From: Bacteroidota bacterium | GTDB lineage: Bacteria; Bacteroidota; Bacteroidia; B-17B0; Aurantibacillaceae | Assembly (NCBI GenBank): GCA_030681615.1 | Contig: JAUXSA010000145.1 | Coordinates: 1-64,000, forward strand | Length of the DNA stretch: 64,000 nt | Direction: 5' to 3' | Made by a program: the position numbers and the translations under genes | Shown here: in pieces, positions 35,209 to 44,364 of the stretch | How the letters are laid out: each line of letters opens with the position of its first letter | How positions within the stretch are numbered: position 1 is the first letter of the stretch | The notes under the pieces: model-generated | The model's database searches: none | What the model saw: only the letters and a program-made list of their open reading frames with translations | What the model was told of the DNA's origin: nothing

Positions 35209-35365
35209 TTAACCACATAGACACATAGAAAAGAGGTAAAGCAAAGCGCCGAGTAGGTTCACATAATTTTCTTCGCATGCGAAGAAAATACTATGTTTAA
35301 CTAAATAGGTTTTTGGAAAATCCTTTTCCATAGACAATGATTCAACTATGTGCCTATGTGGTTAA
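35209..35365. repeat. Long inverted repeat with a 24-bp perfect palindrome at its centre
   Basis: TTAACCACATAGACACATAG (35209-35228) and CTATGTGCCTATGTGGTTAA (35346-35365) pair with one mismatch. In the middle, 35266-35289 is a perfect 24-base palindrome centred on GCATGC and flanked by TTCTTC/GAAGAA. A fragment of the same end sequence (ACACATAGAAACATAGG) occurs at about 12159-12175. Just outside, 35383-35421 is a half-copy of the CCCACCCTTCGGGCACCCC-type repeat. Confidence 0.65.
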
Positions 35366-35434
35366 TTTTTTGTTGCAAATCCTCCCCCACCCTTCGGGCA
35401 CCCCCTCAAGAAGGGGATAATTGGCTTACGCTTT

Positions 35435-35944
35435 CTATAGTGTTGGGCGAAATACTTTAAACTTGCCTTTGGTCATGTCTGCAAATTTAAAAGGGCTTAG
35501 ACCAACTTTTTTACCGGAGCGGCCTGTGTTTTGATCGGCTAATACAAAATTTTCTTTACCATTTACTTCATAAATTATAGCGGTGTGATGCTGCATTTTT
35601 TCCATGTATATTTTTGTTCCGATCTGATATTGCAAGGTCACGCCTTCAAATTGCATAATATCGCCCGGATAAACACAATCTTTTTTATAATTCACTTCGG
35701 TGCCAAATTTATAATTACCATCCCATTTAGCACCAACAGAATTAAGGGCTTCCGCCGCTACATCCCAACACTCGCCCTTGCCTACTTTTTTCCCGATCTT
35801 CGTTTTTACAAAATCTATTATTTTTTTATTTAAAACCGGTGTACTGTCGCAACTAACTATTTTTTTTGGAATTGTGTTTGTGTAGTTGAATGGTTTGAAG
35901 ATAAAACCAAACATGACTAGTGCTATAATTATTGTTGTTCTCAT
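35435..35944 (-). CDS. Secreted protein with NlpC/CHAP-like fold features
   Basis: A 169-residue protein with an N-terminal signal/hydrophobic segment (1-18). The motif GKKVGKGECWDVAAEAL (about 51-67) resembles the nucleophile helix of papain-like CHAP or NlpC/P60 domains, with the cysteine in GECWD. VYPGDIMQFEG follows as the usual strand, and HHTAIIYEV supplies the candidate catalytic histidine, then ADQNTG. A peptidoglycan or peptide hydrolase is possible, but the family is not certain. It stands 4 bases after the M24 peptidase gene, so the two are probably co-transcribed. Confidence 0.65.
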   Translation of the reverse strand: MRTTIIIALVMFGFIFKPFNYTNTIPKKIVSCDSTPVLNKKIIDFVKTKIGKKVGKGECWDVAAEALNSVGAKWDGNYKFGTEVNYKKDCVYPGDIMQFEGVTLQYQIGTKIYMEKMQHHTAIIYEVNGKENFVLADQNTGRSGKKVGLSPFKFADMTKGKFKVFRPTL

Positions 35945-35948
35945 TTTC

Positions 35949-36626
35949 TTAATTTAAAAATTGTTCAAAAAAACCACCTATCTCTTTTTTAGTATCTACA
36001 AAATGAATTTCGTAGATCCAGAAACGCTCGTTGCCATGTTTATCTTTTGCACTCATCAACATATCATTATCGGGATGAATATAATTAATTGTTTCGTCAC
36101 CAATAATTTTTTCATGCGGAAAATTGCCGATCAAATGTCCGCAATGTATGTTGCCGTAATGCCAACCATATTTTTCGGCAATGGATTTTGTATGGGCATA
36201 AAATGCCGCACCGGTAAGTGTTTCTTTGTTTTGTAAATAAAAGTCACGCCCTTCCTGCCAGGCCAACTCTACATCTTTCTGCAGTTTTAATTTAGCACTG
36301 TCGTTCCCTATTACATAGGTCTTTCCTATATCGGCCTCCCAGTTCTCGAACACGGGACCAAAATCAAAAAACAAAATATCATCATTTTGTAAAATAAGAT
36401 CAGGGGGATTTTCTTTATAAGGACAAAGTGTATTTTTTCCAGCCCTTACAATACGTTTGTGCCAGTATTTTTTTATGCCGAATAATTCAAAAGCCAAAGT
36501 AAAGACCTCTGTGTTTAAAGTATGCTCTGATTTTCCGGCCACGATCAAACCCTTTCCTTTTATAGTTTCAAACAAAGTCAAGGCTTTTTCTTCCGCCTCA
36601 ATTAATTTAGTTTTTACAGAACTCAT
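35949..36626 (-). CDS. M24 family metallopeptidase (Xaa-Pro peptidase-like)
   Basis: A protein of about 225 residues with the pita-bread fold of methionine aminopeptidase/prolidase enzymes. Likely metal ligands are visible: Asp in FFDFGPVF, Asp in WEADIGKT, His in GHLIGNFPH, Glu in YEIHFVD and Glu in FFEQFL. The N-terminal creatinase domain is absent, so this is a short single-domain form. I start it at 36626 (MSSVKT), where ATG overlaps the TGA of the acetyltransferase gene; a longer start at 36638 would overlap more. It is coupled to its neighbours on both sides. Confidence 0.82.
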   Translation of the reverse strand: MSSVKTKLIEAEEKALTLFETIKGKGLIVAGKSEHTLNTEVFTLAFELFGIKKYWHKRIVRAGKNTLCPYKENPPDLILQNDDILFFDFGPVFENWEADIGKTYVIGNDSAKLKLQKDVELAWQEGRDFYLQNKETLTGAAFYAHTKSIAEKYGWHYGNIHCGHLIGNFPHEKIIGDETINYIHPDNDMLMSAKDKHGNERFWIYEIHFVDTKKEIGGFFEQFLN

Positions 36627-37237
36627 TTTACTTCGCATTGTTTTTTTAGGTTTTCCTTCACGCTATCAAACCATTCGTTTTTTAAAATACTTAATACAAT
36701 GCTATCGCGTCTTGTTACACCATCACCGTTATACATGCTGCTGCGCAAAACACCTTCAACCGTGCAGCCAATGGCTTTCATAGCGGCAATGCTTCTTGCG
36801 TTACTGTTATCTGCCCTAAACTCTACCCTTTCCATTTCCATAGTTTCAAAAGCATATTGCAATAATAAAAATTTACAATGTTTATTTAATCCGGTGCCTT
36901 GAAAATTTTTGCCATACCAGGTGTAACCTAATTGCAAAGTTTTATGCAACAATTGAATATCATAAAAACGTGTGCTGCCGGCGTAAGAATTTTGTTTTTT
37001 GTCAAACACAATAAAAGGGTATTCTTTTTTTGAAGCACGGCCTTCCATGGCAATGTTTAAATACTTCTTTAGGTTCTCTTCGCCACCGGCTTGCACTAAG
37101 GAGTATTTCCAGATCTCGGGTTCGTTTAAAGAAAAACCAAGCAGGTTATTAAAATCAGTTTTTTCGAGTGGCCGAAGGAATACCCTATCGTTCTCTAAAA
37201 TTATAGTTTGGTTAAGATCAGATTTTGCCATATACAT
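36623..37237 (-). CDS. GNAT family N-acetyltransferase (RimJ/RimL-like)
   Basis: A 204-residue acetyltransferase of the GNAT_3 group. It shows the N-terminal RVFLRPLEKTDFNNLL, the central STRFYDIQLLHKTLQLGYTWYG and the acetyl-CoA loop region GKNFQGTGLNKHCK, followed by RVEFRADNSNARSIAAMKAIGC. This set is typical of RimJ/RimL-type protein or small-molecule acetyltransferases; the acceptor is unknown. It is the first gene of a unit with the M24 peptidase and the NlpC/CHAP-like gene, joined to the former by an ATGA overlap. Confidence 0.9.
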   Translation of the reverse strand: MYMAKSDLNQTIILENDRVFLRPLEKTDFNNLLGFSLNEPEIWKYSLVQAGGEENLKKYLNIAMEGRASKKEYPFIVFDKKQNSYAGSTRFYDIQLLHKTLQLGYTWYGKNFQGTGLNKHCKFLLLQYAFETMEMERVEFRADNSNARSIAAMKAIGCTVEGVLRSSMYNGDGVTRRDSIVLSILKNEWFDSVKENLKKQCEVK

Positions 37238-37339
37238 AAAGGTACAAATGTTTAAGAATTAGCGCATTTCCATTTCTTAAAAAAACAAAATTTTGTTCTT
37301 TATTATGTAATTCAACTATTTTGCCGGGAGTTACAGCTT

Positions 37340-37798
37340 TTACTTTAAAAGGCCGTATTGATTAAAATGGTGTGCAAAATGTTTGTTATGCAAAGTCAAC
37401 CACTCCTTATGATCGAGGTCGCCCATGCGGGGTTGTGTATGCTTAATGTTGGGGTTTTGAGTATAATAATTTTTAAAGTGATCTATCTCTTTATGTAATT
37501 CGCTAATAGCAGTTTTAAGATCGGCAAACTGCAGTGCGGGTGGTTCGTCACTTAAAATAGGATTTTTTATTCCCTGTGTTAATTCGGCAGTGCTGCGTAT
37601 GACGCGGTCTTTTATTTTTTCCGCTTCCTCCACAGTAGAATAAAATTTTGAGTTGATACGGCCGGTAGAAATTTTTACAGCCATTGCTAAATGCTCAACA
37701 ATATGTTGTGGCGACATTTTACCCCAAAGCGGTTTAGCGTTTGGTTCTAATTTATTTAAAATATTATTTAACTCGTTGGTGTTATGTATATCTATCAT
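37340..37798 (-). CDS. DUF1569 (DinB-like) family protein
   Basis: A 152-residue soluble protein with the DUF1569 pattern: NAKPLWGKMSPQHIVEHLAMAV at about 20-41 (candidate metal histidines) and KEWLTLHNKHFAHHFNQYGLL at the C-terminus. These match the four-helix DinB/YfiT fold, where three histidines bind a metal. Members are linked to thiol transfer or hydration chemistry, but this one has no assigned substrate. It appears to be a single gene with no nearby partner. Confidence 0.78.
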   Translation of the reverse strand: MIDIHNTNELNNILNKLEPNAKPLWGKMSPQHIVEHLAMAVKISTGRINSKFYSTVEEAEKIKDRVIRSTAELTQGIKNPILSDEPPALQFADLKTAISELHKEIDHFKNYYTQNPNIKHTQPRMGDLDHKEWLTLHNKHFAHHFNQYGLLK

Positions 37799-37843
37799 AA
37801 AATAAAAGTACAGTATTTTATTTAGTCAGGATAAGGAACAAAG

Positions 37844-38497
37844 TTAAAACCTAACCGTTAAATGAAGTTTTGCAACCGGGTTAAGCTGACCTTGAATGTA
37901 ATGTGATCTTTTTGCCTCGCCATATAATAAATGTGCAGTGGTATAATTTACACTGCCATAAAAAATGTTATAACCAACTTCGGGCAACATAAAAATATCT
38001 TCAAAGAGTTTTAATTTTAATCCAAACCCAATAAGCCCATCTATACCATCTGTTGAAGAAGAAAAAGAATTATTCAACCCGGCTAAACCCCCATACACAT
38101 AACCAGCCGAATAAATGTTACGGTAAGAAAGATCGGTGAATGTATATAGAACATCTTTACTTTTTATTAAACTGTATTGAACACCTACTCCAATACGAAA
38201 GTCTTTATTGATAGATTCGCCACTGGTACAATCAAAGCACCCTGCGGGGGCATAATACTTAAAATAACTTTCGTTATAACTAATGGTAGATCTAAAAGCG
38301 AATCGTTTTTTGTTGTATTTAAAAAACAACCCGTTGCTATATTCAATAGCGGGTTTATCTACAAATGAGTGATAGGTACTGCTTAAAGAATTAATGGTAA
38401 TTAAAGTAGGGCCCAGTTCAAAACGTTTTTCTTTCTCCTGCCCTATTACAAGGTTAAAAAGAAATGTAAAAAGAAGAATGTTTATGCCGGCTTTCAT
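37844..38497 (-). CDS. Outer-membrane beta-barrel protein
   Basis: A 217-residue protein with a signal peptide (1-19) and a regular pattern of short amphipathic strands ending LHLTVRF, typical of an eight-stranded outer-membrane barrel (PorT or OMP_b-brl-like). A cysteine pair, AGCFDC, sits in an extracellular-loop position near residue 83. The function is unknown. It follows the TonB receptor gene by about 100 bases on the same strand, so it may share the transcript. Confidence 0.75.
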   Translation of the reverse strand: MKAGINILLFTFLFNLVIGQEKEKRFELGPTLITINSLSSTYHSFVDKPAIEYSNGLFFKYNKKRFAFRSTISYNESYFKYYAPAGCFDCTSGESINKDFRIGVGVQYSLIKSKDVLYTFTDLSYRNIYSAGYVYGGLAGLNNSFSSSTDGIDGLIGFGLKLKLFEDIFMLPEVGYNIFYGSVNYTTAHLLYGEAKRSHYIQGQLNPVAKLHLTVRF

Positions 38498-38598
38498 TAC
38501 CTCAATTTTAAAGATAACGAAAACACGACTTAAATATTGTATAGGAATTTACCGGGCCCAGCAAGTTTTAAGAGTTCTACAGGTGTCCGATAAATTTT

Positions 38599-41040
38599 TC
38601 ACATTTTGTATCGTAAACTAATAATAAAATTTCTGCCGGGGGCGCTAATACCCGACGCAAAAGGTCGGTAAAGCTTGTCAGCAATATTTTCAACCCCTCC
38701 ATTAATAGCAAAATACTTATTTATAAAATAAGTGACTTTAAAATTTAAAGTGTACCAGGCCGGGACATACGGTTTTTTATCGGAAGTACGGGCGTAAATA
38801 TATGGTTCTAACCTTTCAGACAATGGCAGATCATCGTATGTCATTTTACCATTATACATTACATAAAGATCTGCTTTTATTTTTTTTGCGGCATACATTA
38901 AATGCGTATTTCCAAACAAAGGCGTTGCATGCGACAGTGGATAATATTTTGAACTATCCTGATTGTTCTCTTTACCTACCTGTAATGTTATATTATTACG
39001 AATAGATATGCCATGTCCAAAATAGAACTCAACTCCATTTTGGACTCCATACACAATGGCATTGTTGGCATTTTGTAAGGCAAATACACGGCTATTTACC
39101 CCGTTATAAATTATACTGTCGTTACCATTATAAGTAAATGGTCGTCTAACCAACGCATTGGTAAGATAAGTGTAATAAAGGGCGGCATCTACTTTTAAGA
39201 AGTTCCCAAAAACCGCGGCGGTGCCTACCTCGGCATTGTAGGCGTACTCAGGTTTTAAATCCGGATTTGGCACAACCACATTACCCGGTTGCGAATCAAA
39301 TACTTTACCAATGTCGTCAATATTAGGTGCCCTAAATCCTGTAGAAGCATTAGAATATATTTGCCATTTTTTGGATGGAGCATACACAAAACCTAAACTA
39401 CCATTTAAAGCGCCGCTATTAATATTAGCCTCTGTAATTGGATAAACAAACAAAGTAGTATCAAACAAAGCTTTTATTTTGTAAAAGGTGTATCGTAAAC
39501 CACCATTCACAATAAATTTATCCTTTATTTTTTGTTTGAGGTTAATGTATGCACCCGTTGTTTGCCAGGTAGAGCCGTCAGGGTAACGTGGGTTTAATTT
39601 TTGATCTGCGCCTGTGTAAATATTAATACGATTTGACTTTGAATCAACCTTATTAAACACAAATTCGCTGCCATAAAAAATATGGGTATTTTCACCAATT
39701 TTTTTATCAAGATCTAAATTGGCAGAATATGCGTCCAGTTTTTCGTATTGGTGCCTTAACCTTGCATTGCCGCTTGTTGCACTTCCCGAAGCGTTGAAAC
39801 GCCTATCATGTCGGCTTTCTTCAAAATGCTGATAGGCTACAATTAAGCGTATATTATTGTAGAGCAAATTATTTGCATTGTGTTTTAATGCCAGTCTCTG
39901 CATTTGCCAAATTTGGGGACCATAATACCATTCAGAAAAATCAAGAGTTTTATCTGAATTGGCATCCGTTATTAAACGATCATAGCGAGGAGCATTACCA
40001 CTTTCTGAATGATGAAAAGCATAATCCACCATAAAATTTTTAGTTGGTGCGTATGCTACTTTTTGCATAAAATTAATTTGACTGTATTTGGAATTTACCT
40101 GAAGCGAAGGATTTGGATTAACAACCTGAGTATCTTTATCTTGTTTTACTACCTGGTAAAAAGGCCTCTGGTAAACAGAGTCGCCACCTTGTGTTCCCGC
40201 CATTAGATCATCATATTTCGCGTAAGTAAAAGAAGTTGCAAAGGCAATTTTTTTGAATCCAATATTAAGATCCATGTGTCCGGTATTTTCCTGATTGGCG
40301 GTTGAATAACGCGCAAGTGCATTTGCTTTTATAAACACTTTATTACTATCAGAGAATCGTGCGGTTTTTGTATGGAAATCCATAACACCACCAATGGCAT
40401 CGCTACCATACATCACGGCGCCCGGGCCAAATAAAACCTCAACACTTTCCATAGCATTAGCATCTAATGAAATAACGTTTTGCACATTGCCTGAACGAAA
40501 AATAGCATTATTCATTCTAACCCCATCAATTACAAGCATAACCCTGTTAGTTCCAAACCCTCTAAGCATGGGAGAGCCGCCGGCCTGCTGGCTTTTTTGA
40601 ATATACACACTGCTACCGGCTCCAAGCAGATCGGCTGTGGTTTGTGGATTTTGCAAATCCATATCTTTCATTTTCAGTTTTTCAATTCTAAAGGCGTTTT
40701 CCTTTTCTTCCTCTTCCCATCGATTGGCGGTAATTGAAATTTCTGAAAGTGAAACAGGATTTTCGATCAATTCAATAATATATTTATTGGTTTCAATGTC
40801 TTTAAATGAAATTGTTAGAGGCAAATATCCTAAAGCGTTTACAAAAATACTATCAGCGTCTTTAAAGCCTTGTATTTGTATCTGACCACGTTGATTAGTT
40901 ATTGCAGAAAAAATGGGTTCTTTGGTATATATTATTTGACCCGGCAAGGGTTCGCGGGTAGTTTTATCGATCAATAAAATAGTTTGAGCCATTGCACTAT
41001 AAGATAACCACAGCAATGGCAATAGTAAAAACTTCTTCAT
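38599..41040 (-). CDS. TonB-dependent receptor, heme/hemoglobin type
   Basis: An 813-residue receptor with a signal peptide (1-18), a carboxypeptidase-like domain (about 20-100), a plug from about 125 (TADLLGAGSSVYIQKSQQAGGSPMLRGFGTNR split across the plug motif) and a barrel ending FIISLRYKM. The segment GNAPRYDRL with DFSEWYYGPQ in a barrel loop, and the overall plug pattern, resemble the hemoglobin/heme receptors (HmuR-like). The heme assignment is inferred from these loops. The small gene at 41116-41640 precedes it on the same strand by 75 bases. Confidence 0.85.
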   Translation of the reverse strand: MKKFLLLPLLWLSYSAMAQTILLIDKTTREPLPGQIIYTKEPIFSAITNQRGQIQIQGFKDADSIFVNALGYLPLTISFKDIETNKYIIELIENPVSLSEISITANRWEEEEKENAFRIEKLKMKDMDLQNPQTTADLLGAGSSVYIQKSQQAGGSPMLRGFGTNRVMLVIDGVRMNNAIFRSGNVQNVISLDANAMESVEVLFGPGAVMYGSDAIGGVMDFHTKTARFSDSNKVFIKANALARYSTANQENTGHMDLNIGFKKIAFATSFTYAKYDDLMAGTQGGDSVYQRPFYQVVKQDKDTQVVNPNPSLQVNSKYSQINFMQKVAYAPTKNFMVDYAFHHSESGNAPRYDRLITDANSDKTLDFSEWYYGPQIWQMQRLALKHNANNLLYNNIRLIVAYQHFEESRHDRRFNASGSATSGNARLRHQYEKLDAYSANLDLDKKIGENTHIFYGSEFVFNKVDSKSNRINIYTGADQKLNPRYPDGSTWQTTGAYINLKQKIKDKFIVNGGLRYTFYKIKALFDTTLFVYPITEANINSGALNGSLGFVYAPSKKWQIYSNASTGFRAPNIDDIGKVFDSQPGNVVVPNPDLKPEYAYNAEVGTAAVFGNFLKVDAALYYTYLTNALVRRPFTYNGNDSIIYNGVNSRVFALQNANNAIVYGVQNGVEFYFGHGISIRNNITLQVGKENNQDSSKYYPLSHATPLFGNTHLMYAAKKIKADLYVMYNGKMTYDDLPLSERLEPYIYARTSDKKPYVPAWYTLNFKVTYFINKYFAINGGVENIADKLYRPFASGISAPGRNFIISLRYKM

Positions 41041-41115
41041 TTAATAAAGCTTAAATTTTATGAATAAAAAAATACAAGGTTTCTTGTAAATAAGAAACGG
41101 ATAGAAATTATATTC

Positions 41116-41640
41116 TTAAAACCTTGGTGGCTTTATTTGTTTTAAATAGAATTTAAAATCTTCGAAAAGGAGATCTGAGACATTTAACTGACCACTTAAC
41201 TCAACTTTAATTAACCCTAACGAATTGTTATTTTCAAGATAAGTAAGGTTTAAAAGCAATTTAATAAGATCGGCAAAATCTTTATGAATGCCTTTGTTAG
41301 CGCAAAAGAAATTCTTAAAGAGTGTATTCTCAGCTTTATCTTCAATAAGGGATACTAGTGCTTTACCATTAGTTTTTTTAACAGCAATTACCTCATGATA
41401 AACACCATCAATAACCAGTTCTTTATTGTTCTCTTTCCAGTCAAATCCCTGCTTATCAATAAAAAGATCGCCTTCGGCCAATTGAACGACAAACACCTCG
41501 CTTTTACTTTCTTTAATTAACTGATCCCTGAAATTATGCTTTTGAACTTTGATGTAGGAAATGAAAAATAAAAAGCGAAAAGTAATTACACCAATGATCA
41601 ATAATATAACAAAAGGAGATAATTTTTTCGCCAATTTCAT
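41116..41640 (-). CDS. Membrane-anchored protein of unknown function
   Basis: A 174-residue protein with one N-terminal membrane segment (about 9-31) and a probably periplasmic remainder. The body has mixed beta and helical segments (SEVFVVQLAEGDLFIDKQGFDWK, LVIDGVYHEVIAVKK). I recognise no domain. Small anchored proteins of this shape often precede TonB receptor genes in Bacteroidota and may be accessory factors. The 75-base gap and shared strand with the heme-type receptor support a joint transcript. Confidence 0.62.
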   Translation of the reverse strand: MKLAKKLSPFVILLIIGVITFRFLFFISYIKVQKHNFRDQLIKESKSEVFVVQLAEGDLFIDKQGFDWKENNKELVIDGVYHEVIAVKKTNGKALVSLIEDKAENTLFKNFFCANKGIHKDFADLIKLLLNLTYLENNNSLGLIKVELSGQLNVSDLLFEDFKFYLKQIKPPRF

Positions 41641-41670
41641 CTACAGTAAAACTACTCTTTTTTTTGAATA

Positions 41671-41708
41671 AAAAAAATCCCTTCTGCAACACAAAGCAGA
41701 AGGGATTT
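41671..41708 (-). terminator. Rho-independent terminator after the PKD lipoprotein
   Basis: AAATCCCTTCTGC (41675-41687) and GCAGAAGGGATTT (41696-41708) form a perfect 13-bp stem with an 8-base loop. On the minus strand the stem is followed by a run of T residues (A run at 41669-41677). It ends the sigma-factor operon that runs from 44916 to 41807. Confidence 0.9.
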
Positions 41709-41806
41709 ACTTTTTAAACACAGAACTAACACAGAACTATAGAACAGCAAAATTGTTTAACTTCTATTAAATACGTTGGTTAAGAACAAATGGTTGGGTA
41801 ATATTT

Positions 41807-42922
41807 TTAATTTTTATAAGTTATAGCAATAACGGCCTCTCCATCCTTAATTTCGAGCGAGTTAGCCCCATTATAAACGGTACAATTGAATTTTATCCTG
41901 ACCTTCTTAAAAGGTTGGTTACTATCTTCAGCCTGGTAATTCTCTACCGAAACGATCTTAAAATGATTGTTTTTTGATTGGTTTACCTGGCCTAAAGTAT
42001 AAACATTTCCTTTTGGGTCGTTAACAAGTATGCTTACCGTACAAAGGGCATTAGGATTTGATACCGGCGTAAAGTAGGCGTTAAAATTAGGATCGCTTAC
42101 TCCGCTGTTAAAGGCAGGGATGGTATAATACGATTCACAGGTATCGTTGTTTGCATCTATAACCGTAAGTTTTACAGGATAAATATCAGGAACCGGATAT
42201 TCATGTGTTGGTGAAGATTCAGAAGAATTATAACCGTCTCCAAAATCCCACGAATAACTAAAAGGTGCTACACCAGTGATATTTGTTGTAGAGAATTTAT
42301 AGTTAAATGCACTGAAAGGATTGATCCTGTAAGCATTTACATTTGTTTGAACCGGGTTACCTATTCTATAAACATTTGTGTGGGTAATGTTATTGAATGT
42401 AGGACTGCTTACAGATAAAGATGCGCTATAAGTTTTATTTGCTTTAAACGTTTTACTGCAGGTTGAAGTATTCCAGCTATCGCCATCACTAAACAACCAA
42501 TTATAGGTTGGTGAAGTTGTTGATTGACGAGGGACAAAGTTACCGATATAATAAAGAGGCTCAAGAGAAGCATCATTATATTGATAAGTAGTAAACATCA
42601 ATGTGCTGTCGATATTCATAGCACCGTCAGGTGATGTTTTATAGTCGTTAAACATAACCGTTAATCCAAACCCACAATTATCAGAGCAATTTTTTTGTTT
42701 TAATTCACCTTTAAAAACATATACATCGTTGGAGTCTTTGTAATAGGACGACTTCATGTAATACGCATTTACACCTGCTTCTATATCAACAGGGAAACCG
42801 CCGATATCGCACTTAAAATAAAAAACCGGTCCCGGCTCTTCATCTTTAGGAGGAAGGGATTTTTTATTACATGAGTTAAAGAACAACCCAATAAGTATCA
42901 GAACGAGTACATGTGTTTTCAT
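41807..42922 (-). CDS. PKD-domain lipoprotein in sigma-factor operon
   Basis: A 371-residue lipoprotein (MKTHVLVLILIGLFFNSC followed by NKKS). The central part (about 200-270) is a PKD domain with the signature SYSWDFGDGYNSSESSPTHEY and YPVKLTVID. The flanking regions are beta-rich and unassigned. PKD domains mediate protein or glycan contacts on the cell surface. It starts 3 bases after the stop of the barrel-bearing gene, so it belongs to the ECF sigma operon and is a candidate partner of that barrel. Confidence 0.82.
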   Translation of the reverse strand: MKTHVLVLILIGLFFNSCNKKSLPPKDEEPGPVFYFKCDIGGFPVDIEAGVNAYYMKSSYYKDSNDVYVFKGELKQKNCSDNCGFGLTVMFNDYKTSPDGAMNIDSTLMFTTYQYNDASLEPLYYIGNFVPRQSTTSPTYNWLFSDGDSWNTSTCSKTFKANKTYSASLSVSSPTFNNITHTNVYRIGNPVQTNVNAYRINPFSAFNYKFSTTNITGVAPFSYSWDFGDGYNSSESSPTHEYPVPDIYPVKLTVIDANNDTCESYYTIPAFNSGVSDPNFNAYFTPVSNPNALCTVSILVNDPKGNVYTLGQVNQSKNNHFKIVSVENYQAEDSNQPFKKVRIKFNCTVYNGANSLEIKDGEAVIAITYKN

Positions 42923-42925
42923 ATA

Positions 42926-44356
42926 TTATTTTTCAAATAAAGTATATTGTAACCCTACTCTTAAACCCACTGGTTTTTGTGAGTAGTTGTTTGAGCTTGT
43001 ATTTTTAAAGATATCACGCACACCATACATAACCTCTGTGTTTAAGAACAATCGTTTATTTAATTGCGCTTTGTAAAATGCAGAAACTAAAACGTTGTTT
43101 AACCTAACACCTTCGTAAATACCTGAACTGTTTGAGGTCATTTCGTTTGATTTGATATTATCTGTTAATCGATATGTTTCAACAACATTTTTTGAAGAGA
43201 ATAAAAAGCTTGGGCTAACTGATGCACCAATTTGGTGAGCAGAATTGACAGCATAATATATTTTAACCGGAACAGAGAAATAGAAAAGAGATTTTGTTGT
43301 AATAACCGTGTTAGAAGAAGTTGAACCTAAACCATAAACAGATTTAGAACTTTCGTAAAAAGATTGTTTAATGTTACCAACATTATAGAATTGTGAGCCT
43401 GCGCTAAAACCGATCTTTTTATTTAAGAATTTACCGTAGTTAACACCTGCGTACCAGTTTAAACCTCTACCATCTTTTCCATCTTTAGAATCCCATCCTA
43501 GTAAGAAAGCACCACCTGCTTCTGCATTTAAGAAGCTCAAACGCTTTTTACCTTTACGGCGATAATCTTCATCGTACCAGCTTGGTATTTTAAGAGCACC
43601 AAGTTTTACATTACGGTTTGAGTAAACAATATTTAATTTTGAATCTATTCTATCAAGTGCATTGTGTTCTAACAGAACGTTACCATCATACATTGTTTTA
43701 TTTCTAAAACCATCAGCCATACCATTTGCATCTGCATTTTTTAAACTGCCATCTTCGTTAAGAGCAGCAATACCCTTTTTACCTAAGCCTTTTGATCCAG
43801 AAGAATATTTAGATCCTTTTTTACCTTTAGAAACGGTTGAGTTATTTTCTTTTTGAGATGATGCTATATTTTCTGAATTAGAATTGTTGGTAGAAACATT
43901 ATCGGAAACATTTGCATTGTTTGAATTTACCGCTAAAATATTATTAATATCGTTAGAGCTGCTTCCTGTGTAATTTGCCAAACCTACAGTTTGGTTATTG
44001 CTGTTATTTGAAGCTAATAAATTATTATCAGAATTATAGTTGTTATTTTTAGTTGCATTTGTGCCTTGAGCTTGCGCAGATGAGCCGTCGTTATTATTTG
44101 ATCCTGTATTACCAGAAGCCAGTTGTCCTTTGATACCAGAAGGGCCCTGTATCTTGTATACCGCAATACTTGCAGATGTGATACCAAGGAACAACAGGCC
44201 TAAAAATAAGAATTTACCCCAACCGCGGCTGGTGGCAAGTCTTCTTTCAGCATCTAATTGCATACTCAGCTTGTTCCAATTTTGCTCATCAAATGGAAAC
44301 TCCGCTTCATCAACTTTTTTTCTGATGATCTTATCAAACTTTTGTTCTGGGTTCAT
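42926..44356 (-). CDS. Single-span protein: cytoplasmic anti-sigma-like N-terminus, Asn/Ser-rich linker, outer-membrane barrel
   Basis: A 476-residue protein. Residues 1-45 are charged and probably cytoplasmic (MNPEQKFDKIIRKKVDEAEF). One membrane helix lies at about 48-68. A linker rich in Asn and Ser follows (about 75-190), long enough to cross the periplasm. The last 220 residues look like an outer-membrane beta-barrel (RLSFLNAEAGGAFLLGWDSK, GLRVGLQYTLFEK). There is no signal peptide cleavage site. The gene is 8 bases downstream of an ECF sigma factor, so the N-terminus may be an anti-sigma domain. This would join sensing at the outer membrane to transcription, which is inference. Confidence 0.7.
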   Translation of the reverse strand: MNPEQKFDKIIRKKVDEAEFPFDEQNWNKLSMQLDAERRLATSRGWGKFLFLGLLFLGITSASIAVYKIQGPSGIKGQLASGNTGSNNNDGSSAQAQGTNATKNNNYNSDNNLLASNNSNNQTVGLANYTGSSSNDINNILAVNSNNANVSDNVSTNNSNSENIASSQKENNSTVSKGKKGSKYSSGSKGLGKKGIAALNEDGSLKNADANGMADGFRNKTMYDGNVLLEHNALDRIDSKLNIVYSNRNVKLGALKIPSWYDEDYRRKGKKRLSFLNAEAGGAFLLGWDSKDGKDGRGLNWYAGVNYGKFLNKKIGFSAGSQFYNVGNIKQSFYESSKSVYGLGSTSSNTVITTKSLFYFSVPVKIYYAVNSAHQIGASVSPSFLFSSKNVVETYRLTDNIKSNEMTSNSSGIYEGVRLNNVLVSAFYKAQLNKRLFLNTEVMYGVRDIFKNTSSNNYSQKPVGLRVGLQYTLFEK

Positions 44357-44364
44357 GTTTTCTT

